In this document: positions 1-6,639 of the stretch, piece after piece
Layout of the letters: each line of letters opens with the position of its first letter
Numbering within the stretch: the stretch's first letter is position 1
Assembly (NCBI GenBank): GCA_964541595.1
Contig: CAZIRO010000083.1
Coordinates: 1 to 11,897, forward strand
DNA length: 11,897 nucleotides
Reading direction: 5' to 3'
DNA from: CAZIRO01 sp964541595
GTDB taxonomy: Bacteria > Acidobacteriota > HRBIN11
Position numbers and translations under genes: made by a program
The notes under the pieces: model-generated
Databases searched by the model: none
What the model saw: only the letters and a program-made list of their open reading frames with translations
What the model was told of the DNA's origin: nothing

Positions 1-72
1 CACCCGGGGTACGAGATCCCGTACCCACTGCCACGGCCATTCCCAGAGACGAAACGTGCGTATCGGTTGCAT
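1..72 (-). CDS. Possible 5' end of a further minus-strand gene (partial)
   Basis: An ATG at 72-70 lies three bases after the TAG stop (78-76) of the DUF4388 gene and opens a frame that stays open for 24 codons to the window edge. The residues are tryptophan-rich (LWEWPWQWVRDL in the middle). The spacing would fit translational coupling to the gene before it. There is no convincing Shine-Dalgarno sequence, and 24 codons is too short to exclude chance. A hairpin at 7-26 (GGGTACG / CGTACCC) lies inside this frame and could instead belong to the 3' untranslated region of the upstream gene. No family can be named. Confidence 0.3.
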   Translation of the reverse strand, partial: MQPIRTFRLWEWPWQWVRDLVPRV

Positions 73-75
73 GGC

Positions 76-1209
76 CTATTGTGTCGGACGTTGAATTTCC
101 ACCAGACCCAGGTCCATCAGACGTTTCAGCATGACATAAAACCGTTCTTCGGGGACCGGCACCAGGTTCTTGAGCGTCTTGATATCGTAAATGCCGTTGA
201 TCCGCGTGGCCAGGAACCCCGTCATCGGATCCAGACGAAACTGCATCAGTTCGTCCATACTGACCTTCAATCGGGGGACGGCGGTCAGTGGAAACTCCTG
301 GAGAAACTGTTCCATGACCTTACGGTATACGAGCGTGCGCAGGGTTTCCACTTCACTGGTGACATCGGCATAGTGCCGCTCGATGAATTCCATCATGCGA
401 ATGGCTTCGACGATTCTGTCTTCCCGGAGTTTTGTCTGACACGCTTCGATCAGCATTTCCAGGGGTAATTGCGTGCGGGCGGACTCGTCAGTGGTCGTGA
501 CTTCTCCGACGATTTCTACCAGACCGTGTTCATACAGTCGCAGGGCAATACGCATGACATCAAAGTCCAGTTCATACAGCATCAGAGCGATCTCTCCCAA
601 TGAACGCCGGCCGTTGATCGTACGGTATACCCGCTGCACGATCCAGTCCTGTTTCATTTCAGAGGGCATGGGGACCCCTTCCACACGACGCAGGATGGTA
701 CGTTCCATCGCGGGAAACGTTTGCTGCACCCGTTGCCATTCGTCCTTGCGGTACACGCCTTCCATGACAATCGCATGCACGGGTAGTCCGATGGGGATCA
801 TTTCATACGTGGGCAGTTCCCCTGGCAGGAATTCAAACGTCGCGTCCTCGGCGATAAACAGCGAGTATATCGTATCGCAGGCTTTTTCGCGCAGGGCTTC
901 CTTGAGTTGTTGTTCGGTCAGCCACCCCTTTTCAACGAGGATGAGTCCCAGCATACGTCCGGACTGCATCTGTTCTTCCAGCGCCTTGATGAGTTGTCCT
1001 TCGGCGATCCATCCCTTCCGCAAGAGAAACTGTCCGAGGAATTCCCGCGGGTCCGACGATGCGGCGGAAATGAGTTCACCGTCGCGGAAGAACAATTTTT
1101 TTCGGATCGGACCGATCTGAAACACCAGCGTACCCGTCTGTTTCGTCTCGCTCAACCAGCGGATGAGATCGGGCAGTGATGTGGTCTGGAGTGTGCCTCG
1201 AATTTCCAT
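76..1209 (-). CDS. DUF4388 (PATAN-type) domain protein, 377 aa
   Basis: The start is ATG 1209-1207, with GAGG seven bases upstream; the reading frame stays open further upstream but that part is not domain-like. The N-terminus (MEIRGTL, then LPDLIRWLSETKQTGTLVF and a GELISA stretch, about residues 1-55) is the DUF4388 signature. Residues about 55-110 form two similar helical segments (FLLRKGWIAEGQL, LILVEKGWLTEQQL). Two later segments look like winged helices: about 196-235 (SLGEIALMLYELDFD, then LYEHGLVEIVGE) and about 330-375 (IKTLKNLVPVPEERFY, then DLGLVEI). No signal peptide or membrane helix is seen, so it is probably cytoplasmic. DUF4388 proteins are common in bacteria with many two-component systems and are usually regulatory or scaffold proteins; the exact role here is unknown. 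It lies 100 bp after the mutase gene on the same strand, a likely cotranscript. Confidence 0.85.
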   Translation of the reverse strand: MEIRGTLQTTSLPDLIRWLSETKQTGTLVFQIGPIRKKLFFRDGELISAASSDPREFLGQFLLRKGWIAEGQLIKALEEQMQSGRMLGLILVEKGWLTEQQLKEALREKACDTIYSLFIAEDATFEFLPGELPTYEMIPIGLPVHAIVMEGVYRKDEWQRVQQTFPAMERTILRRVEGVPMPSEMKQDWIVQRVYRTINGRRSLGEIALMLYELDFDVMRIALRLYEHGLVEIVGEVTTTDESARTQLPLEMLIEACQTKLREDRIVEAIRMMEFIERHYADVTSEVETLRTLVYRKVMEQFLQEFPLTAVPRLKVSMDELMQFRLDPMTGFLATRINGIYDIKTLKNLVPVPEERFYVMLKRLMDLGLVEIQRPTQ

Positions 1210-1309
1210 ATCCGCCTCAATGCGCCGCGAGAGATTCAGGATAACAAATGGTGAATTTTGAATTTTACACGCGAAAATCCACCCACTCGCCGTTCGAAAT
1301 TCGCCGTAC

Positions 1310-2719
1310 TTAATCCGCAGCCCGTTTTCCGGATTGCGCCTCGACGCCGTGTCGGTGCAGTGCGTCCCGGACCACCCGCATGATGTCCGTCCGGATGGCT
1401 TCCAGTTCCTCCCCGGACAGGGCTTCAAATCGAAGGACCAGCGCCGGTTGCGTGTTGGATGCGCGGACCAGCCCCCAGCCGTGGGGGTATTTCACCCGTA
1501 CGCCATCCACATCCACCAGCGGAAGCCCGCGCCGGCGAAATGTCTCGGTGACGTCCGCAACGACCCGGAACTTGACGTCGTCCGGACAGGGGATCCGGAT
1601 CTCCGGCGTGGCCACCGTTTGCGGCAGATCGGCAACGAGCGCGGACAGGGGACGTTCGGTATGCGAGAGGATCTCGAGCAATCGTGCACCGGCATAGATG
1701 GCGTCGTCGTACCCGTAATACCGATCGGCGAAGAACATGTGACCGCTCATTTCGCCGGCCAGCGGGGCAGCGAGTTCCCGCATTTTCGCTTTGATCAGCG
1801 AATGTCCGGCCTTCCACATCACGGGAATACCGCCCAGGCGCTCGATTTCCCGTTCCAGGATCATGGAACATTTGACCTCAAAGATGACGGGAACACCCCG
1901 CTGGACACGCAACAGATCCCGGGCATAGATGAGCAACAGCATGTCACCCCAGATGATTTCGCCGCGCTCGTCGACCACACCGATACGGTCGGCATCGCCG
2001 TCGAACCCGATCCCCACATCGGCACCGATATCTGTCACACGGCCACGCAGGTCCCGGAGGTTTTCCGGTACCACCGGATCCGGGTGGTGGTTCGGGAACG
2101 ATCCGTCCATATCGCAGTACAGGCAGGTGAGATCGCATCCCAGCCGGGTGTAGAGTGCACGGGCCACCGGTCCGGCCGTTCCGTTCCCGGCATCGATGAC
2201 CACACGCAGCCTGCGGGGACCCATTGTGATGTTGTCCACAATGTGCTGGATGTACATCTCGACCAGACCGGTTTCGCGCGTGAACGTCCCGGTACCGTCA
2301 ATGAAATCGCCGGATTCCATGATCCTGCGGACGTCCTGGATCTGTGTGCCGTAAAGCGCGTCCTTGCCCGCGCACAGTTTGAATCCGTTGAATTCCGGCG
2401 GATTGTGACTGGCGGTGATCTGGACGCCACCCTGCACGGGAAGTACAAACAGTGCATAATACAGCAGCGGTGTGGGAACCACACCGATATCGAGGACGTC
2501 ACATCCGGAAGCCTGAAGTCCCCGACACAGTGCGTCGAACAGCACATCAGAACTGTGGCGACAGTCCCGGCCGACGGCGAGGCGAACGGTATCCCGCTGC
2601 CGGCGGATGTACGTTCCGAACGCGCGTCCCAGGCGGTAGGCAAAATCCGTATCGATATCCCGATCGACCACACCACGGATGTCATATTCCCGGAATACGT
2701 GCGGGTGAATCGTGCCCAT
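1310..2719 (-). CDS. Phosphomannomutase/phosphoglucomutase (AlgC/ManB type), 469 aa
   Basis: This alpha-D-phosphohexomutase interconverts mannose- or glucose-6-phosphate and the 1-phosphate in the cytoplasm. All four family loops are visible: the N-terminal REYDIRG motif; the phosphoserine loop TASHNP with Ser104; the metal loop DGDADR at 240-245; the sugar loop GEMSGH with Glu323 and Ser325, typical of dual-specificity PMM/PGM; and the phosphate loop RASNTQP at 419-425. Length matches AlgC-like enzymes (about 460 aa). The start is ATG 2719-2717, with GAGG eight to nine bases upstream. The frame stays open 82 codons further, but those codons read through repeat DNA and are rejected. The gene is divergent from the trehalose genes. 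It could supply glucose-1-phosphate for NDP-glucose or mannose-1-phosphate for envelope sugars; sequence alone does not decide. A symbol is withheld because algC, manB and pgm are all used for this family. Confidence 0.93.
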   Translation of the reverse strand: MGTIHPHVFREYDIRGVVDRDIDTDFAYRLGRAFGTYIRRQRDTVRLAVGRDCRHSSDVLFDALCRGLQASGCDVLDIGVVPTPLLYYALFVLPVQGGVQITASHNPPEFNGFKLCAGKDALYGTQIQDVRRIMESGDFIDGTGTFTRETGLVEMYIQHIVDNITMGPRRLRVVIDAGNGTAGPVARALYTRLGCDLTCLYCDMDGSFPNHHPDPVVPENLRDLRGRVTDIGADVGIGFDGDADRIGVVDERGEIIWGDMLLLIYARDLLRVQRGVPVIFEVKCSMILEREIERLGGIPVMWKAGHSLIKAKMRELAAPLAGEMSGHMFFADRYYGYDDAIYAGARLLEILSHTERPLSALVADLPQTVATPEIRIPCPDDVKFRVVADVTETFRRRGLPLVDVDGVRVKYPHGWGLVRASNTQPALVLRFEALSGEELEAIRTDIMRVVRDALHRHGVEAQSGKRAAD

Positions 2720-2790
2720 GGCGGGAACCTCGTGGATACGTCCGCACACAGTGTATGCGGCCCGGTGGGGAAAGTCAATGGAGCCTCCTG

Positions 2791-2908
2791 AAATCGGGAC
2801 AGGCAATGGGACAGGGGATGCGCCGGATGCGCGGATGGGCCGGTCGATACCGGGATCCGGTGTCCGGTGCCGGTGGTCACCGGTCACAGGTCGCGGGTGG
2901 GGGGTGGG
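2791..2908 (-). repeat. Intergenic repeat, copy A
   Basis: On the minus strand this copy has, in order, a C-rich block, the 18-bp core at 2885-2868 (identical to the copy near 11767) and the 21-bp terminal block at 2813-2793 (identical to copies B and C). The 54 bases between core and terminal block are 30 longer than in copies B and C, so this copy carries an insertion or a diverged middle. It ends about 70 bp upstream of the mutase start codon. Confidence 0.8.
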
Positions 2909-2975
2909 CTTTTCAGACGAAAAAGGCTTTGCTACGATCGTTCCGGCCCTCCGGCGAATTTTCAATATTCGGATC

Positions 2976-3066
2976 TGAGATCAGGACAGGAAATGGGACA
3001 CCGCAGGTGCCCATTCGGCCATGCGATGTCTCCGTCCCGGAGATGCCGGTTTCTCCGAGACCCGAC
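2976..3066 (-). repeat. Intergenic repeat, degenerate copy D
   Basis: The 21-bp terminal block is present at 3000-2980 with two mismatches by eye. The rest has diverged from the other copies. Nested inverted repeats can form at 3028-3061: GTCTC with GAGAC outside, TCTCC with GGAGA inside. Its far end overlaps the beginning of the oppositely oriented copy B, so D and B together form an imperfect inverted pair from about 2980 to 3149. Confidence 0.6.
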
Positions 3067-3153
3067 ACCTGACACCTGGGACCTGAGACCGGTGGCCACC
3101 GGCATATCGGTGGATCCGGTGGTGCGCATGTCCCATTGCCTGTCCCGATCCCA
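3056..3153 (+). repeat. Intergenic repeat, copy B
   Basis: The C-rich lead (CCCGACACCTGACACCTGGG) is followed by the core at 3087-3104 (one mismatch to copies A and C) and the terminal block at 3129-3149. Bases 3087-3153 match copy C (11767-11833) at about 61 of 67 positions by hand alignment, although the copies are 8.7 kb apart. The repeat ends only 15 bases before the otsAB start codon. Confidence 0.8.
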
Positions 3154-3168
3154 GTCGGATGTGTGCAT

Positions 3169-5376
3169 ATGCGTCGATTGATCATTGTATCCAATCGGTT
3201 ACCCGTGACAGTGGCGAAACGCAGGGGGGAACTCCGGCTGTATCCGAGTGTCGGAGGACTGGCCACCGGTCTGCGGGCATTTTATCAGGAATACGACAGC
3301 CGCTGGGTCGGCTGGGCCGGCATCGCGGCGGAACAGATTCATGCGGAAGAACGGCAACAACTTATTCGTCGATTGCGCCGTCGGCGGTGTTACCCGGTAT
3401 TTCTCACGCGGACCCAGGTCCAGCGGTTTTACTACGGATTCTGCAATCGCACGATCTGGCCGCTGTTTCACTATTTTTCGACGTATGCCGTGTTCGATGA
3501 TACTTACTGGCAGGCATATCAGCGGGTCAACGAACAGTTTGCCGAAGCGGTGACGACCGTCGCCGGACCGGAGGACGTCATCTGGATCCACGACTATCAT
3601 CTCATGCTGTTACCCCGGCTGTTGCGGGAGATCATGCCGAACGCGGTCATCGGGTTCTTTCTGCATATACCGTTTCCATCGTTCGAGATCTTTCGGTTAC
3701 TTCCGTGGCGTCAGGAGATCCTGGAAGGCCTGCTCGGTGCCGATCTTGTGGGCATGCACACGTACGATTATGTCATCCATTTCCTCTCGTCTGTTCGACA
3801 TCTGATCGGGTATGACCACGAACTCGGTCAGATCCACGTTCAGGACCGGCTTGTCCAGGTGGACGCATTTCCCATGGGCATCGAGTACGAAGAGTTCTGT
3901 CGTGCGGTGCGGGCGCAGACACTGCGGCGTGCGATGGAACGCATCCGTGCGAAGGTCGGCGCGCGCAAAATCATTCTGTCCATCGATCGGCTGGATTATA
4001 CAAAAGGCATTCCACAACGATTGCGCGCGTTCGATGCCTTTCTGGAGAAATACCCCGAATACCGGGGCAAGGTCACCCTGATCCTGGTCGGCGCCCCGTC
4101 GCGTATTGAAATCGAACAGTACCAGCAGTTGAAAGACGAGGTGGATCAACTCGTCGGTGCGATCAACGGCAAGTACGGCACGCTGGACTGGATTCCCGTA
4201 TGGTATATCAGTCGTGCGCTTTCCCGGGAGGAACTGCTGCCGCTCTACCGGGTGGCCGATGTCATGATGGTCACACCGTACCGGGACGGTATGAACCTCG
4301 TCGCCAAAGAGTATCTTGCCGCACGTACGAATCATCGGGGTGTGCTCATTCTCAGTGAGATGGCGGGCGCGGCCTGGGAACTCGGGGAAGCGTTACGTGT
4401 GAATCCCTTTCACGTCGATCAGATGGTCGAAACGCTGCGTACCGCATTGAACCTCACCGTACGGGAACAGCGGGAGCGCATTCAAACCATGCGCAGGCGG
4501 TTGCAGCGGTATGATATCCTCCGGTGGGCACAGGATTTTATGGACCGGTTGATGGCCACCAAACACGTGCAGACGGAACTGCAGGGCCGCCGGCTGACGG
4601 AACCACTGCTCAGGGAGATCGTGGCCCGGTACACGACGGCGCGCACGCGGTTGATCCTGCTGGACTATGACGGCACGCTGATTCCGTTCGCACCGCGACC
4701 GGAACAGGCGCGGCCGACGCATCAGATCCTGCAGACACTGCACAGCCTTGCGATCCCCACGGACAACTGTGTCGTATTGATCAGCGGTCGGGATCGGCAT
4801 ACGCTCTCGCAGTGGTTCGGTGCGTTGCCGATCGATCTCGTCGCCGAGCACGGGGTATGGATTCGGGAATCCGGACAGGAATGGCGACTGATCGAACCGT
4901 TACGGAACGACTGGAAACAACAGGTCCGGCCGCTGCTCGAACTGTTCGCCGATCGTACGCCGGGTGCGTTCGTTGAGGAGAAAGAATACTCCCTGGTGTG
5001 GCATTACCGGCGATCGCCTCCCGAAATCGGGGAAGCCCGGGCACGGGAGTTAAAGAACGCGCTCATGCAGCTCATCATCAACCTGAATCTCGGCGTGCTC
5101 GAGGGCAATAAGGTCATCGAGGTCAAAAACGCGGGAATCCATAAAGGCCGGGCCGTACTGCACTGGTTGCAGCAGCACCCCTGGGATTTCGTCCTGGCCA
5201 TCGGCGACGATCGAACGGACGAAGACATGTTTGAAGTCCTCCCGGAAGACGCGTATTCCATACGGGTGGGGTTTGGTGCGTCGCGGGCCCGGTTGCACGT
5301 CCGGGCGACGGAGGAAGTGCATCGACTGTTGCACTGTTTATTGACGGCGTCCGGCACCGATGCCGGAACGCGCTGA
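3169..5376 (+). CDS. otsAB: Bifunctional trehalose-6-phosphate synthase/phosphatase, 735 aa
   Basis: The protein makes trehalose from NDP-glucose and glucose-6-phosphate through trehalose-6-phosphate in the cytoplasm. The N-terminal GT20 synthase (about 1-470) begins RRLIIVSNRLPV and has GGLATGL, HDYHLM, the donor-binding segment IDRLDYTKG (272-280, Arg274 and Lys279) and RDGMNLVAKE (372-381). The C-terminal HAD phosphatase (about 480-735) has motif I DYDGT (Asp499, Asp501), SGRD, AEHG and the metal motif GDDRTDED around 679-686. All key residues are present, so both halves should be active. The start is ATG 3169; TTG 3136 and GTG 3163 are in frame but lie in or beside repeat DNA. Only a weak Shine-Dalgarno (CGGAT) is seen, unlike its neighbours. 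It heads the plus-strand gene string. Fused OtsA-OtsB proteins are known in several bacterial groups and in eukaryotes. Confidence 0.95.
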   Translation: MRRLIIVSNRLPVTVAKRRGELRLYPSVGGLATGLRAFYQEYDSRWVGWAGIAAEQIHAEERQQLIRRLRRRRCYPVFLTRTQVQRFYYGFCNRTIWPLFHYFSTYAVFDDTYWQAYQRVNEQFAEAVTTVAGPEDVIWIHDYHLMLLPRLLREIMPNAVIGFFLHIPFPSFEIFRLLPWRQEILEGLLGADLVGMHTYDYVIHFLSSVRHLIGYDHELGQIHVQDRLVQVDAFPMGIEYEEFCRAVRAQTLRRAMERIRAKVGARKIILSIDRLDYTKGIPQRLRAFDAFLEKYPEYRGKVTLILVGAPSRIEIEQYQQLKDEVDQLVGAINGKYGTLDWIPVWYISRALSREELLPLYRVADVMMVTPYRDGMNLVAKEYLAARTNHRGVLILSEMAGAAWELGEALRVNPFHVDQMVETLRTALNLTVREQRERIQTMRRRLQRYDILRWAQDFMDRLMATKHVQTELQGRRLTEPLLREIVARYTTARTRLILLDYDGTLIPFAPRPEQARPTHQILQTLHSLAIPTDNCVVLISGRDRHTLSQWFGALPIDLVAEHGVWIRESGQEWRLIEPLRNDWKQQVRPLLELFADRTPGAFVEEKEYSLVWHYRRSPPEIGEARARELKNALMQLIINLNLGVLEGNKVIEVKNAGIHKGRAVLHWLQQHPWDFVLAIGDDRTDEDMFEVLPEDAYSIRVGFGASRARLHVRATEEVHRLLHCLLTASGTDAGTR

Positions 5377-5403
5377 GTATTTCGTGCGATCGCGCATTGA
5401 CGA

Positions 5404-5408
5404 GGAGG
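5404..5408 (+). promoter_or_regulatory. Strong Shine-Dalgarno site for treT
   Basis: GGAGG lies within GAGGAGGGG, five bases before ATG 5414. It fixes the treT start inside a frame that stays open to 5360, and contrasts with the weak site of otsAB just upstream. Confidence 0.75.
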
Positions 5409-5413
5409 GGTCT

Positions 5414-6634
5414 ATGACCAACCCGGTGCTGCGGCTGGAAGAGTATCGTCCGTTTGTCGGTGATGAAGTCATTGCCGAAATCTATCGACGCGCACGCCGA
5501 TATTACGGGCGCAATATCCTGCATGTCAATTCCACCTATCAGGGGGGTGGCGTTGCCGAGATCCTGACCTCATTGATTCCGCTGATGAATACCACCGGTA
5601 TTCATACGGACTGGCGTATCCTGCACGGGACACCGGACTTTTTCAATGTCACCAAGAAGTTCCACAACGCATTGCAGGGGGGCACCATTCGACTCTCGCC
5701 GATCAAAAAGCGGTTATACACCCAGACCAACGAACAGATGTCCGTGTTCGCTCAGATCTTTCACGATGCCGTGATCGTCCACGATCCGCAGCCACTTCCG
5801 CTCGTGCAGTTCTATCACAAGAGTCAGCCCTGGATCTGGCACTGTCACGTGGATCTCTCCAACCCGAATCCGCAATTGTGGGAGTACCTGAAAGACTTCA
5901 TCCTGCGGTACGATTGTGTGGTCATCTCGTCCGAATCGTATCGGCGACCGGATCTTCCGGTAGAACAACGGGTCATCATGCCGGCCATTGATCCGCTGTC
6001 GTCCAAAAACAAGGATCTCACACCGCAACTCATCCAGCGAACGTTCAGGAAGTTCGACATTCCGACCGACCGCCCGTACCTTCTCCAGGTGGCCCGTTTC
6101 GACCGCTGGAAGGATCCAGAGGGCGCGATTGAGGTCTGGAAACGCGTACGTTCGGAGGTCAACTGCCGGTTGGTCCTGTGCGGAAGCATGGCGGCGGACG
6201 ATCCGGAAGGGTGGAGCATTTACGAACGCATTCGTCGACGTGCGGCGAGATGGTTGGAATCCCGGGATGTGGTCCTGATCACCACCGAAAACAACATCCT
6301 CGTGAATGCGTTGCAACGGATGGCCGCCGTGGTGTTGCAGAAATCGTTGCGGGAGGGATTCGGACTGGCGGTAACGGAAGCGATGTGGAAGGGCAAACCC
6401 GTGGTCGCGTCTGATGTCGGGGGGATTCGCCTGCAGATCGAGGATGGGATCAACGGCTATCTCGTGGCACCACGCGATTATGATGGATTCGCCCGCCGGA
6501 TCATCCGGGTTCTTCAGGATCCGGAACTGCGTCGTCACCTGGGGGAAAACGCACGGGCAAGTGTGCGACGAAAGTTTCTCATCACGCGGTTCGTAATGGA
6601 TTATCTTGATCTGCTGTGTGAAATGTGGAGTTGA
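5414..6634 (+). CDS. treT: Trehalose glycosyltransferring synthase (TreT-type, GT4), 406 aa
   Basis: TreT joins NDP-glucose and free glucose into trehalose in one reversible step. The match to archaeal and bacterial TreT is clear: the N-terminal GGGVAEIL loop (44-51), the TreT-specific stretch FFNVTKKFHNALQG, HDPQPLPL, a WHCHVDLSNPNP segment, IDPLSSKNKDL, the ARFDRWKDPEG donor-domain segment (227-237), and the GT4 EX7E motif with Glu314 and Glu322 inside REGFGLAVTEAMWKGKP. Length fits the family (about 410 aa). There is no signal peptide. The gene follows otsAB after 37 bp and is probably cotranscribed. Family members prefer ADP- or UDP-glucose; the donor cannot be read here. A related GT4 enzyme with another glucosyl acceptor is the main alternative. 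Confidence 0.88.
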   Translation: MTNPVLRLEEYRPFVGDEVIAEIYRRARRYYGRNILHVNSTYQGGGVAEILTSLIPLMNTTGIHTDWRILHGTPDFFNVTKKFHNALQGGTIRLSPIKKRLYTQTNEQMSVFAQIFHDAVIVHDPQPLPLVQFYHKSQPWIWHCHVDLSNPNPQLWEYLKDFILRYDCVVISSESYRRPDLPVEQRVIMPAIDPLSSKNKDLTPQLIQRTFRKFDIPTDRPYLLQVARFDRWKDPEGAIEVWKRVRSEVNCRLVLCGSMAADDPEGWSIYERIRRRAARWLESRDVVLITTENNILVNALQRMAAVVLQKSLREGFGLAVTEAMWKGKPVVASDVGGIRLQIEDGINGYLVAPRDYDGFARRIIRVLQDPELRRHLGENARASVRRKFLITRFVMDYLDLLCEMWS

Positions 6635-6639
6635 CATCG

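Larger units (their letters stand above)
2720..3168. other. Divergent intergenic region filled with repeats
   Basis: This 449-bp spacer lies between two divergent gene starts. It carries three copies of one repeat family: about 2791-2908 minus, 2976-3066 minus and 3056-3153 plus. Only about 2909-2975 looks non-repetitive. It is A+T-richer (AATTTTCAATATTC at 2957-2970) and is the best candidate site for the divergent promoters. A minus-strand TTGAAA followed after 17 bases by AACGAT is present, but the -10 matches consensus at only three positions, so no promoter is claimed. Open frames through the region read repeat DNA and look non-coding. Most of the region would be transcribed as long leaders. 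Confidence 0.75.

Noticed and set aside
7..26. Hairpin GGGTACG / CGTACCC as a terminator for the minus-strand genes
   Set aside because: No T-tract follows and it may lie inside the next reading frame.
1334..2791. 485-codon open frame on the plus strand opposite the mutase
   Set aside because: It mirrors the coding bias of the mutase gene and has no recognisable domain.
2720..2965. Upstream in-frame extension of the mutase (82 codons)
   Set aside because: It translates repeat copy A; the family start and a good Shine-Dalgarno are at 2719.
2971..3090. CTGAGA (2975-2980) and ACCTGA (3081-3086), motifs seen in TPP riboswitches
   Set aside because: They lie in repeat copies D and B, lack the paired helices and conserved order of a TPP aptamer, and precede a trehalose gene rather than thiD.
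2793..3149. A complete mobile element bounded by 21-bp inverted repeats
   Set aside because: The inner part is made of further repeat copies, no transposase is present, and the single copy at 11708-11833 shows that the unit is shorter.
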